64,000 nt of DNA from an uncultured Lachnospiraceae bacterium (GTDB lineage: Bacteria; Bacillota; Clostridia; Lachnospirales; Lachnospiraceae), in the NCBI GenBank assembly GCA_947628225.1, contig CANQYY010000002.1, positions 144,088-208,087 of the forward strand, in the 5' to 3' direction. Every line of letters starts with the position of its first letter. The first letter of the stretch is position 1. Position numbers and translations under genes: made by a program. Shown here one piece after another: positions 25,300-33,568 of the stretch. Below the pieces are notes generated by a model. That model was not told where the DNA came from. It made no database searches and worked only from the letters and a program-made list of their open reading frames with translations.

Positions 25300-26079
25300 T
25301 CAGGAAAATAAATCCGATAAAGTGGAAAAAGTATTTGTAATTTCCTCTACCGAGCGCTCAATATCGCTATAAATAACATCCGACTGGGAGGAAAGATCCT
25401 GCATGCTTTTGGCAACGACGGCAAAGCCCGCGCCGGCTTCCCCACAGCGGGCCGCTTCGATACTCGCGTTCAACGCCAGTATTTTCTGCTTGCTGGCAAT
25501 GTTTTTTAAGCTGCGGGTATCGTTATTAATAGTCTGGATGAAGTCTTCGGAATGCCCCACCTCTTTTTGCAGGGTTTCCAACCGTCCGGCGTTTTGATAT
25601 TTATAATATTCCAGATTGACTAACTGGTTGACGATCATGCCTAACAGACCGGAAGCGGCGCGGATCCGCGATTCGGTACTGATGGGAACCTTTCGCAGGG
25701 CGTTTATGTAGGCGTCCGGATCAATGTCAAGCTCCTTTGCTGTTTCCCGGAACTTTTCTTCATCCGGTTCGGCAGGTAATACCTGCCCGCCGATAATAGC
25801 TCCCACTTTTTCATCATTGACGATAATATCGACAGAAAAATCCATCAGACCGGCATGGCAGAAATAAGTGCCGCTGCATTCGTTGTCACATTTGATGCAG
25901 CGTTTATTCCCTTCTTCGCTGCCTCTGGTATATTTCATGCAAAAATCCGTGAAATTACTGCCTTCTGTTAAATATTCGCCATCCGCTCCGACCGCAATGG
26001 CGGCAAGCCCGGTGGCATCGGAAAAATCATCCTGTATCTTTTGCAATTTATCCAAATCCATAAAATCTTTCAATTCCAT
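25300..26079 (-). CDS. Soluble chemoreceptor-like protein with PocR sensor domain
   Basis: 259 residues without any membrane segment. Residues about 8-160 form a PocR-type ligand-binding domain, with a cysteine-rich region (CMKY, RCIKCDNEC, YFCHAG) and the later GAIIGGQVLP motif. Residues about 165-259 are a much shortened chemoreceptor signalling helix pair containing the highly conserved tip ALNASIEAARCGEAGAGFAVVA, which contacts CheA and CheW in true receptors. It could signal to a cytoplasmic chemosensory array or act as a free sensor. PocR domains bind small molecules such as propanediol or hydrocarbon derivatives; the ligand here is unknown. It is monocistronic, with GGGGGAG before the ATG. 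Confidence 0.85.
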   Translation of the reverse strand: MELKDFMDLDKLQKIQDDFSDATGLAAIAVGADGEYLTEGSNFTDFCMKYTRGSEEGNKRCIKCDNECSGTYFCHAGLMDFSVDIIVNDEKVGAIIGGQVLPAEPDEEKFRETAKELDIDPDAYINALRKVPISTESRIRAASGLLGMIVNQLVNLEYYKYQNAGRLETLQKEVGHSEDFIQTINNDTRSLKNIASKQKILALNASIEAARCGEAGAGFAVVAKSMQDLSSQSDVIYSDIERSVEEITNTFSTLSDLFS

Positions 26080-26113
26080 ACTAAGCTCCCCCTTTTGCCA
26101 TTTGTATTTCTAT

Positions 26114-26142
26114 ATTGTATCATACGGCAGAGGTTTTTTCAA
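26114..26142 (-). promoter_or_regulatory. Sigma-A promoter for the PocR chemoreceptor gene
   Basis: Minus strand: TTGAAA (26137-26142), a 17-base spacer and TACAAT (26114-26119). It lies back to back with the rightward promoter at 26180. Confidence 0.7.
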
Positions 26143-26179
26143 CATACAGAAAAGACAAAAAGGGGGTATTTTTTTATAG

Positions 26180-26209
26180 TTGAAACAGACGGAAATTTTG
26201 TAGTACAAT
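26180..26209 (+). promoter_or_regulatory. Sigma-A promoter for the membrane phosphoesterase
   Basis: TTGAAA (26180-26185), an 18-base spacer and TACAAT (26204-26209), followed by AGGAGG before the ATG at 26239. Confidence 0.7.
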
Positions 26210-26238
26210 ATAGGAAATACAGGACAGGAGGCGAGGCT

Positions 26239-27342
26239 ATGCTGTGGGTCATTATGTCAGTTGCCATGGTAATTTGTACGGTGGTGGCAGGAGGATACTA
26301 TTACATTTTAATCAACCGCTTTCTCTCTCTTTTTCTTTCTGGCATCAAGAAGCTCTGGAAAGTGGTTATTGCGTTAATTTCTCTGGTCTTGGGACTGTTA
26401 AGCGGGAATTTATTCAGTACAACGGGAGTGATTCTTGTACATATTGCGGCGGCAGCGCTGGTAATAGAGATAGTAAATCAGATTGTAAAGAGGATCGGAA
26501 AACAAAAAGAGAAGCCGAACTGGGAGCGGATATATAAGAGCTGTCTGATACCGATCCTGATAACAGCCGTTATTTTTACCTACGGATACTTTAATATCCG
26601 AAATGTCAAAGAAACAGAATATACTGTGCAGACGGAGAAAAATATTTCCAAAGATTACCGGGTCTTGCTTATTACTGATTCCCATTATGGCACGATTTTT
26701 GAATCCGAAACGCTGAAAGAGCTCAAGGCGCGCATGGATGCCGTAAAGGCGGATATCGTCGTCCTTGGCGGCGACATTGTGGACGAGAGTACAACAAAGG
26801 AGCAGATGAAGGAAATATTTCAGGCCTTTGGACAGATACAGTCCCGGTATGGCGTCTATTATGTTTACGGCAACCATGACCGCCAGCGGTATTCTTCTTC
26901 GCCCTATTTTTCCGAACAGGAGTTGGAGGATACGATCACGCGGAGTAATATTACAGTGTTAAAAGACAATTATGTGCAGGTCGATAAGGGATTGATACTT
27001 GCCGGCAGGGAGGATGTCAGCCCCGCAAGAAAATCGCCCGCAGATATTTTACAGGGGGTGGATCCGGAAAATTATATTATTATGGCTGACCACCAGCCGG
27101 TGGAATATGAGGAAAATGAAAAGCAGGGGGTAGATTTGATTCTATCCGGGCATACCCACGCCGGACAGATATTCCCTTCCGGTTATGTGATGAAATATTT
27201 CCATACCTTTGATCTGTGGTACGGACATGCCGCCCTAAACTCCATGGAAGCAGTAGTGTCGGCAGGTGTGGCGGGCTGGGGCTATCCAATCCGGACGCAG
27301 AGGCATTCGGAGTACACGATTATCAATATTAAGAGAAAATAA
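26239..27342 (+). CDS. Membrane-anchored metallophosphoesterase (YkuE-like)
   Basis: 367 residues from the ATG at 26239 (ACAGGAGGC upstream; the open frame further left covers the promoter). Residues 1-120 contain about four membrane helices. Residues about 138-365 form a calcineurin-like phosphoesterase domain with LLITDSHYG, VVLGGDIVD, YGNHDR, the MADHQP histidine and SGHTHAGQ, all metal ligands present. YkuE-type enzymes hydrolyse lipid-linked phosphates such as UDP-diacylglucosamine-like substrates, but the substrate here is not predictable. Single-gene transcript between its own promoter and a terminator. Confidence 0.88.
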   Translation: MLWVIMSVAMVICTVVAGGYYYILINRFLSLFLSGIKKLWKVVIALISLVLGLLSGNLFSTTGVILVHIAAAALVIEIVNQIVKRIGKQKEKPNWERIYKSCLIPILITAVIFTYGYFNIRNVKETEYTVQTEKNISKDYRVLLITDSHYGTIFESETLKELKARMDAVKADIVVLGGDIVDESTTKEQMKEIFQAFGQIQSRYGVYYVYGNHDRQRYSSSPYFSEQELEDTITRSNITVLKDNYVQVDKGLILAGREDVSPARKSPADILQGVDPENYIIMADHQPVEYEENEKQGVDLILSGHTHAGQIFPSGYVMKYFHTFDLWYGHAALNSMEAVVSAGVAGWGYPIRTQRHSEYTIINIKRK

Positions 27343-27349
27343 CGGGAAT

Positions 27350-27409
27350 ACTACGGCTGGAACTTCCGCGAGGCTATTTCCTGGAGAATGGACAGCCGTA
27401 GTAAAATTT
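27350..27409 (+). terminator. Terminator after the phosphoesterase gene
   Basis: A 10-bp perfect stem ACTACGGCTG / CAGCCGTAGT (27350-27359, 27393-27402) with a long loop, followed by AAAATTTT. The loop may contain a smaller inner hairpin. Confidence 0.65.
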
Positions 27410-27413
27410 TAGC

Positions 27414-27442
27414 TTGCAATATACCCCATAGGGGTATATAAT
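27414..27442 (+). promoter_or_regulatory. csoR-copA promoter with CsoR operator in the spacer
   Basis: TTGCAA (27414-27419), a 17-base spacer and a perfect TATAAT (27437-27442). The palindrome ATACCCCATAGGGGTAT (27421-27437) fills the spacer. Its TACCCC/GGGGTA arms match the known CsoR operator style, so the copper-free repressor should sit between the -35 and -10 elements and leave when Cu(I) binds. Confidence 0.85.
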
Positions 27443-27472
27443 AACAGCATAAAAAATAAAGAGAGGTGTCTT

Positions 27473-27778
27473 ATGGCAGAGAAGGAAAGGAAGTGCTGTC
27501 AAAAAACAAAGGAGCGCTCCCGGGAGGAATATACGGATCTGATCCACCGGCTGAACCGCATAGAGGGACAGATCCGGGGGATAAAAGGGATGATAGATAA
27601 GAATGCCTATTGCACCGATATTCTTGTGCAGGTATCGGCAGTGAATGCGGCATTAAATAGTTTTAATAAGGTTTTACTGGCGAACCATATAAAAACCTGC
27701 GTCACAAGGGATATCAGAGAGGGAAAGGAAGAAACCGTGGACGAACTCCTTATCACATTGCAAAAGCTGATGAAATAG
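27473..27778 (+). CDS. csoR: CsoR-type copper-sensing repressor
   Basis: 101 residues of the all-helical CsoR/RcnR family. The Cu(I)-binding triad is in place: C47 in AYCTD, and H72 and C76 in HIKTC, which distinguishes CsoR from nickel- or formaldehyde-sensing relatives. The LIHRLNRIEGQIRGIKGMI helix is the family signature. It also has an extra N-terminal CC pair (C8, C9). It lies directly upstream of copA, and a matching operator lies in their common promoter, so it should repress its own operon until copper rises. Confidence 0.93.
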   Translation: MAEKERKCCQKTKERSREEYTDLIHRLNRIEGQIRGIKGMIDKNAYCTDILVQVSAVNAALNSFNKVLLANHIKTCVTRDIREGKEETVDELLITLQKLMK

Positions 27779-27854
27779 AAAAACGCATGCCACAGGCAGC
27801 TTATGAGGAATCTATTTTTATATCCAATCATAATTACAGAAAAGAGGTATCAAT

Positions 27855-30374
27855 ATGGAACAGTATACAGTGACCGGCATGAGCTGCGCCGCCTGCAGCG
27901 CCCGCATAGAAAAGGCGGTAAGCCAGGTGCCGGGAGTGACATCATGCTCTGTCAGCCTTCTGACAAATTCTATGGGAGTGGAGGGCACTGCTTCTTCTGC
28001 GGAGATTATCCGCGCGGTAGAAAAAGCGGGATACGGGGCTTTTTCCAAAAAAGAAGCGGCGGCGCCGCAGGGAGGGGAAAACGAGGCGCTGCGGGATGAG
28101 GAAACTCCGGCATTAAAGCGCAGACTGTTTTCTTCTCTTGGTTTTTTGCTTGTACTTTTGTATTTTTCCATGGGGCATATGATGTGGAATTGGCCGCTGC
28201 CTCCCTTTTTTGAGGACAATCATATTGCAATGGGACTTCTCCAGCTTTTGCTTACCATTGCTGTTATGGTCATTAATCAGAAGTTTTTTGTAAGGGGATT
28301 TCAGGGGCTGGCGCATCGTTCGCCGAACATGGATACTTTGGTGGCGTTAGGCTCAAGCGCGGCGTTTGTATACAGCACCTATGCCCTGTTTGCCATGACA
28401 GAGGCGCAGCTCCGGGGAAATGCGGCGGGCGTAATGCAGTATATGGACAGTTTTTACTTTGAATCCGCCGCCACGATTCTGACTCTGATAACGGTAGGGA
28501 AAATGTTGGAGGCAAGGTCGAAGGGAAAGACTACAGACGCCCTGAAAAGCCTGATAAAGCTGTCGCCGAAAACCGCCGTAATCGTAAAGGACGGTAAGGA
28601 AACAGAGGTTTCCATCAGCAAAGTAAAAAAAGGAGATATCTTTGTCGTTCGTCCGGGACAAAGCATTCCGGTGGACGGTATTGTTACAGAGGGAAGCAGC
28701 GCGGTAAATGAAGCGGCGTTGACCGGGGAAAGCATCCCGGCGGATAAAGAGGCGGGAGATATGGTTTATGCGGCTACGATGAACCAGTCCGGCTATCTTC
28801 GCTGCGAAGCCGCCCGGGTAGGGGAGGATACGACCTTATCCCAGATTATTCAAATGGTCAGTGATGCCGCCGCCAGCAAAGCGCCCATTGCCAAAGTGGC
28901 AGACCGGGTATCCGGCGTATTCGTACCGATCGTTATTGCCCTGTCGCTGATCACAGTGGCAGCCTGGCTTTTGACCGGGGCGGATGTCGGCTTTGCCCTC
29001 GCCCGGGGGATTTCTGTCCTTGTGATCAGTTGTCCCTGTGCTCTGGGGCTGGCGACGCCGGTTGCCATTATGGTGGGAAACGGCATGGGCGCCAGACATG
29101 GTATTATGTTTAAAAACGCAGAGGCGCTGGAACAGACCGGCAAAGTCCGGGTAGTAGCGCTGGATAAGACCGGGACGATAACAAAAGGGACGCCGGAGGT
29201 AACGGATATTTTCCCGGCCGGGGATATGGCGGAGAAGGAATTTATCAGCCTTGCTGCAGCCCTGGAGAAAAAAAGCGAGCATCCGCTAGCGAAGGCGGTG
29301 CTGCAATATGCAGGGGAGCGGGGAATCCTCTCGGAGGAGGTAACAGATTTCCAAGCCTTGCCGGGACATGGTTTATCTGCTTTTCTAAATGGCGAGCAGT
29401 TATTGGGAGGCAATGATTCCTTTATCAGCGGCAGGGTAGAAATCCCCGCGCCAATAAGGGAGCAGGCTCAAATCTTTGCCAAGGAGGGAAAGACGCCATT
29501 GTTTTTTGCCAGAGGAGAAAAACTTCTGGGTATTATAGCGGTGGCGGACGTAATGAAGGAAGAAAGCCCGGAGGCGGTAAGACAGCTTCAGAATATGGGG
29601 ATTTATGTCGTCATGCTCACCGGGGATAATATGAGAACCGCAAAAGCCGTCGGGTCGCGGGCGGGAGTGGACGAGGTCATTGCCGATGTGCTGCCCGACG
29701 GAAAGGAAGCGGTCATACGGGAGTTGAAAAAAAGAGGGAAAACTGCTATGGTGGGAGATGGGATTAATGATGCTCCGGCGCTGACCCGGGCGGACATGGG
29801 AATTGCGATAGGGGCCGGTACGGATATTGCTATTGATGCAGCCGATGTGGTGCTGATGAAAAGCAGGCTCAGTGATGTTCCTGCCGCGATCCGCCTGAGC
29901 CGCGCTACCCTGCGGAATATCCATGAAAATCTATTCTGGGCATTTTTATATAATATCATTGGCATTCCCCTGGCGGCGGGAGTATGGATTCCCCTTTTCG
30001 GATGGCAGTTAAATCCAATGTTTGCCGCCGCCGCCATGAGCCTGTCCAGTTTCTGCGTTGTGACGAATGCCCTCCGGCTGAACCTGTTTTCCCTGTATAA
30101 TACAAAAAGGGACAAAAGAATAACATCTCATAAAAAAGAAAAAAAAGAAAGCGAGGAAATGAAAATGAAAAAGACGATGGTAATTGAAGGAATGATGTGT
30201 GAACATTGTGAGGCAACCGTGAAAAAATGTCTGGAAGCCCTTCCGGAGGTTTTGGAGGCAGATGTCAGCCATAAGGAAAATAAGGCGGTGGTTACTCTTT
30301 CCGGCGAGGTAAAAGATTCCGTTCTGAAGGAAACAGTAGAAGGACAGGATTATAAGGTGGTTTCGATTCAGTAA
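27855..30374 (+). CDS. copA: Copper-exporting P1B-type ATPase with C-terminal CopZ-like domain
   Basis: 839 residues. An N-terminal heavy-metal-associated domain (GMSCAAC, C11/C14) is followed by membrane helices, TGES, the CPCALG transport motif, DKTGTITKG phosphorylation site, SEHPLAKAV and GDGINDAPAL. After a lysine-rich linker the chain ends in a second heavy-metal-associated domain (residues about 771-839, MMCEHC), which resembles the free chaperone CopZ. Most CopA proteins carry such domains only at the N-terminus. An internal ATG at 30165 is preceded by GCGAGG at eight bases, so the 69-residue domain may also be made separately. It exports Cu(I) across the plasma membrane. Confidence 0.93.
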   Translation: MEQYTVTGMSCAACSARIEKAVSQVPGVTSCSVSLLTNSMGVEGTASSAEIIRAVEKAGYGAFSKKEAAAPQGGENEALRDEETPALKRRLFSSLGFLLVLLYFSMGHMMWNWPLPPFFEDNHIAMGLLQLLLTIAVMVINQKFFVRGFQGLAHRSPNMDTLVALGSSAAFVYSTYALFAMTEAQLRGNAAGVMQYMDSFYFESAATILTLITVGKMLEARSKGKTTDALKSLIKLSPKTAVIVKDGKETEVSISKVKKGDIFVVRPGQSIPVDGIVTEGSSAVNEAALTGESIPADKEAGDMVYAATMNQSGYLRCEAARVGEDTTLSQIIQMVSDAAASKAPIAKVADRVSGVFVPIVIALSLITVAAWLLTGADVGFALARGISVLVISCPCALGLATPVAIMVGNGMGARHGIMFKNAEALEQTGKVRVVALDKTGTITKGTPEVTDIFPAGDMAEKEFISLAAALEKKSEHPLAKAVLQYAGERGILSEEVTDFQALPGHGLSAFLNGEQLLGGNDSFISGRVEIPAPIREQAQIFAKEGKTPLFFARGEKLLGIIAVADVMKEESPEAVRQLQNMGIYVVMLTGDNMRTAKAVGSRAGVDEVIADVLPDGKEAVIRELKKRGKTAMVGDGINDAPALTRADMGIAIGAGTDIAIDAADVVLMKSRLSDVPAAIRLSRATLRNIHENLFWAFLYNIIGIPLAAGVWIPLFGWQLNPMFAAAAMSLSSFCVVTNALRLNLFSLYNTKRDKRITSHKKEKKESEEMKMKKTMVIEGMMCEHCEATVKKCLEALPEVLEADVSHKENKAVVTLSGEVKDSVLKETVEGQDYKVVSIQ

Positions 30375-30425
30375 AGGCGGCAGGAAACAGGATTTAAAAG
30401 CGGCAACCCCGGGTTTTGCTTACCA

Positions 30426-30454
30426 TTGACAGGCAGGCTTATTTTTAGTAAAAT
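30426..30454 (+). promoter_or_regulatory. Sigma-A promoter of the sulfur-transfer cluster
   Basis: TTGACA (30426-30431), a 17-base spacer and TAAAAT (30449-30454), 40 bases before the ATG at 30494. Confidence 0.75.
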
Positions 30455-30493
30455 TTCGTCGTAATGGATAGCAGGAAAAAAGGAAGGATAATT

Positions 30494-31324
30494 ATGGCAT
30501 TGACAGAGGAACAATTAGAACGCTACTCCCGGCATATCGTGTTAAAGGGAGTGGGGCTGTCCGGTCAAAAGAAACTCCTCGAGGGCAAGGTTCTTGTCAT
30601 AGGAGCGGGAGGACTGGGCTCGCCGGCGTTACTCTATTTAGCGGCGGCGGGAGTGGGGATGCTGGGAATCGCAGACGGCGACCGGGTAGAATTGTCCAAT
30701 TTGCAGAGGCAGGTCATCCACGATACTTTTCAGGTAGGGCAGTGGAAGGCAGAATCTGCGGAGAAGATGATACACAGAATAAATCCGGAGGTCAGGACTG
30801 TTTTGTACAGGGAGAGGATGACGGCAGAAAATATTGCCGGGATAATCCGCGAGTATGATTTTATTATCGATGGTGTGGATAGCTTTTCCTCTAAATTTCT
30901 CATTAACGATGCCTGCGTACTGGAGAAAAAACCCTTTTGCCATGCCGGAGTCCGCGGTTTTTACGGACAGGTTATGACCTATGTGCCGGGGCGGGGGCCC
31001 TGTTACCGCTGCGTTTTTGAAGAGATACCGCCGGCAGGGGAGATGGACAGCTGTTCCCAGGCAGGCGTTCTGGGGACAATGCCAGGGATTATCGGCAGCC
31101 TCCAGGCACTAGAGGCGCAAAAATATCTGTTAGGGGCAGGAGAGCTTCTAACGGGAAAAATACTGACCTTTGACGGGCTTTCTATGAAGTTTCGCGCCGT
31201 TTCTGTCCCTGAGGCGTCCCCCGGATGCCGCGTATGTGGGAAAGAAGCGGATATCCGCCGGCTGAGGGAAGAAGAATATCAGGAAAACAATTCCTGTGAA
31301 TGGAAGAGAGAAGGAGCGAAATGA
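30494..31324 (+). CDS. ThiF/MoeB-family sulfur-carrier adenylyltransferase
   Basis: 276 residues of the E1-like fold. The nucleotide loop is GAGGLGSP, followed by SNLQRQVIH and the IIDGVDSFSSKFLIND segment. Two CxxC pairs (CYRC and CRVC) hold the structural zinc. Such enzymes adenylate the C-terminal glycine of a small carrier (ThiS, MoaD or a tRNA-thiolation carrier) so that it can receive sulfur. No carrier gene is visible here. The gene begins a four-gene cluster and overlaps the following rhodanese gene by ATGA. ThiF or MoeB cannot be decided from the sequence. Confidence 0.9.
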   Translation: MALTEEQLERYSRHIVLKGVGLSGQKKLLEGKVLVIGAGGLGSPALLYLAAAGVGMLGIADGDRVELSNLQRQVIHDTFQVGQWKAESAEKMIHRINPEVRTVLYRERMTAENIAGIIREYDFIIDGVDSFSSKFLINDACVLEKKPFCHAGVRGFYGQVMTYVPGRGPCYRCVFEEIPPAGEMDSCSQAGVLGTMPGIIGSLQALEAQKYLLGAGELLTGKILTFDGLSMKFRAVSVPEASPGCRVCGKEADIRRLREEEYQENNSCEWKREGAK

Positions 31325-31611
31325 AAAATAGAAACCTGTCTGTTTGTGAATTTATGGAAGGAAGCAGGGAAGAGGTAATTTATGTGGATATCCGGGAGGA
31401 GCAGTATGCCCGCTACGGTACGATAGGAGAGGCGAAAAACATACCCGCCGGCCGGCTGCAGGAGTTGTACCGGCTTCCCCGGGACAAAAAGATTTATGTT
31501 TTCTGCCAGAAGGGAGAAATCAGCGGGGAAATAGTAGAGGTGCTTTTGGATGCAGGGTATGACGCTTATCATCTGGAGGGCGGTTATTTAGCATATCTGG
31601 CTACATTGTGA
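31321..31611 (+). CDS. Single-domain rhodanese
   Basis: 96 residues from the ATG at 31321 (AAGGAG upstream, four-base overlap). The rhodanese fold shows VIYVDIREEQYARYG, NIPAGRL and the active loop FCQKGEISG with its persulfide-forming cysteine. It most likely hands sulfane sulfur to the neighbouring ThiF-like or PP-loop enzymes. Confidence 0.88.
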   Translation: MKNRNLSVCEFMEGSREEVIYVDIREEQYARYGTIGEAKNIPAGRLQELYRLPRDKKIYVFCQKGEISGEIVEVLLDAGYDAYHLEGGYLAYLATL

Positions 31612-31628
31612 GGAAGCAGGGATTTGTT

Positions 31629-32396
31629 ATGTTAGATCAATTTTCGAGGACACGGATGCTATACGGGAAGGAAGCCCTGGAGCGGCTGGCAAAAGCAAGG
31701 GTAGCCGTCTTTGGCATTGGCGGCGTCGGCGGCTATGCCGTCGAGGCGCTGGCGCGGAGCGGCGTAGGAGCCATTGACCTTGTGGATAATGATAAAATCT
31801 GCCTTACCAATTTAAACCGCCAATTAATAGCCCTGCAAAGTACGGTTGGCAGGTTTAAGGCGGATGTGATGCGGGAGCGGATTTTGGATATTAACCCGGA
31901 TTGTAAAGTCACGGCGCATAAATGCTTTTATCTTCCGGGAACGAGAGAGGAATTTAATTTTACAGAATATTCCTATGTGGTGGATGCCGTTGACACGGTA
32001 ACTGCGAAATTAGAACTGGTTATGCAGGCGCAAGAAGCCGGCGTCCCCATAATCAGCAGCATGGGGACGGGGAATAAAAGAAATCCGGCAAAGCTGGAGG
32101 TATCGGATATTTATAAGACCTCGGTGTGTCCTCTTGCCAGAGTGATGCGCCGGGAGTTAAAAAAACGGGGGGTAAAAGAACTTAAGGTGGTATATTCCAG
32201 GGAAAAGCCTGTCCGGCCTATGGAAGACATATCCATTTTCCACCGCACAGACGGCGCCTGCCCGCCGGAAACGGCGCATGCCGGTGCCGGGCGTCGGGAC
32301 ATTCCGGGCTCCACTGCCTTTGTCCCCGCTGCGGCAGGTTTGATTATAGCAGCCGAGGTAATGAAAGATCTGACGGCAGAGAAGGAGAAGAGGTAA
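31629..32396 (+). CDS. tcdA: tRNA threonylcarbamoyladenosine dehydratase (TcdA/CsdL-like)
   Basis: 255 residues from the ATG at 31629, which follows AGGAAGCAGGG. A ThiF-fold ATPase with GIGGVGGYA, LNRQLIA and the family-specific MGTGNKRNP and SDIYKTSVCPLARVMR stretches. TcdA cyclises the t6A at position 37 of ANN-decoding tRNAs into the hydantoin form. In E. coli it works near the CsdA/CsdE sulfur system, which fits its place among sulfur-transfer genes. A conserved cysteine lies in SVCPLARV. Confidence 0.88.
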   Translation: MLDQFSRTRMLYGKEALERLAKARVAVFGIGGVGGYAVEALARSGVGAIDLVDNDKICLTNLNRQLIALQSTVGRFKADVMRERILDINPDCKVTAHKCFYLPGTREEFNFTEYSYVVDAVDTVTAKLELVMQAQEAGVPIISSMGTGNKRNPAKLEVSDIYKTSVCPLARVMRRELKKRGVKELKVVYSREKPVRPMEDISIFHRTDGACPPETAHAGAGRRDIPGSTAFVPAAAGLIIAAEVMKDLTAEKEKR

Positions 32397-32400
32397 CGAT

Positions 32401-33555
32401 ATGAACCGGATTACGATAGAAGAGCTGGAAGCGATACCGGGGAAAAAACTGGTTATCGATATCCGAAGGCAGGAGGAATATGAAAAAGAAACCTATCCGG
32501 GGGCCCTTCATATTTTCTGGGAGGAATTTGATGAGAGAATACAGGAGATACCGAAAGGGGAGCCGGTATATTTAATCTGCCATACCGGAGCCAAAAGCGA
32601 TGAGCTGACGATAAAATGGAATGATAAGGGTTATGAGCTGTACAGCTTAGAGGGCGGCTTTGCCGCGTATCTGCGGAGGAAACTTCTGCAGTTTATGAAA
32701 GAGGAAGAGGACGTAGAAAAGCGTAAAAAAGATGTGGAGCGCAGTATTATAAAGAAATTCCGAAAAGAAATCTGGAGGAAATTTACGAAGGCGGTCAATG
32801 AATATGAGTTGATTCAGGATGGGGATAAAATTGCCGTCTGCATTTCCGGCGGCAAGGATTCGATGCTGATGGCAAAATTATTTCAGGAGCTGGCGCGCCA
32901 TGGGCAGAAAAACTTTGAAGCGGTATTCCTCGTGATGAATCCGGGATATAACCAAATCAATTATGATACAATACAGAACAATGCCAAATTGCTGGGCGTG
33001 CCGATCACGGTATTTGAATCCCGGATTTTTGATATTGTGGCAGGCAATGTGGAGTCGCCCTGCTATCTTTGCGCCAGAATGCGAAGGGGGCATCTGTACA
33101 ATAAGGCGAAGGAACTGGGCTGTAATAAGATTGCCCTCGGCCATCATTTTGATGATGTGATTGAAACGATTCTTATGGGAATGCTGTATGGAGCCCAGAT
33201 ACAGACGATGATGCCAAAGCTGCACAGCACAAATTTTGAGGGAATGGAGTTAATCCGTCCTATGTATCTCATTCGGGAGGAGGATATTATCCGCTGGATG
33301 AATTACAACGGGCTTCACTTTATCCGGTGCGCCTGCCGGTTTACCGAGTATTGCGACACCTGCGGCGGGCAGGAAAAGGTTTCCAAACGGGAAGAGGTAA
33401 AAGCGCTGATCCGGCAGTTAAGAGAGAAAAGCCCTTATATCGAAAAAAATATTTTCCGCAGTGTGGAAAATGTAAATCTGAACACGGTAATTGCTTACAA
33501 GGAGGATGGCGTAACGCATCATTTTCTGGACTCCTATGATGAAAAAAAAGGCTGA
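32401..33555 (+). CDS. Rhodanese fused to a TtcA-family tRNA thiolase
   Basis: 384 residues. Residues 1-100 are a rhodanese with the active loop LICHTGAKS (cysteine present). Residues about 130-370 form a PP-loop ATPase of the TtcA/TtuA group: SGGKDSM adenylation loop, CYLCARMRRG (CxxC for a [4Fe-4S] cluster), GHHFDDVIET and a further cysteine-rich CACRFTEYCDTC. TtcA makes 2-thiocytidine at tRNA position 32, and this fusion carries its own persulfide donor domain. It starts after GAGGTAACG, five bases beyond tcdA. Confidence 0.88.
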   Translation: MNRITIEELEAIPGKKLVIDIRRQEEYEKETYPGALHIFWEEFDERIQEIPKGEPVYLICHTGAKSDELTIKWNDKGYELYSLEGGFAAYLRRKLLQFMKEEEDVEKRKKDVERSIIKKFRKEIWRKFTKAVNEYELIQDGDKIAVCISGGKDSMLMAKLFQELARHGQKNFEAVFLVMNPGYNQINYDTIQNNAKLLGVPITVFESRIFDIVAGNVESPCYLCARMRRGHLYNKAKELGCNKIALGHHFDDVIETILMGMLYGAQIQTMMPKLHSTNFEGMELIRPMYLIREEDIIRWMNYNGLHFIRCACRFTEYCDTCGGQEKVSKREEVKALIRQLREKSPYIEKNIFRSVENVNLNTVIAYKEDGVTHHFLDSYDEKKG

Positions 33556-33568
33556 ATGGATTTTTTCC

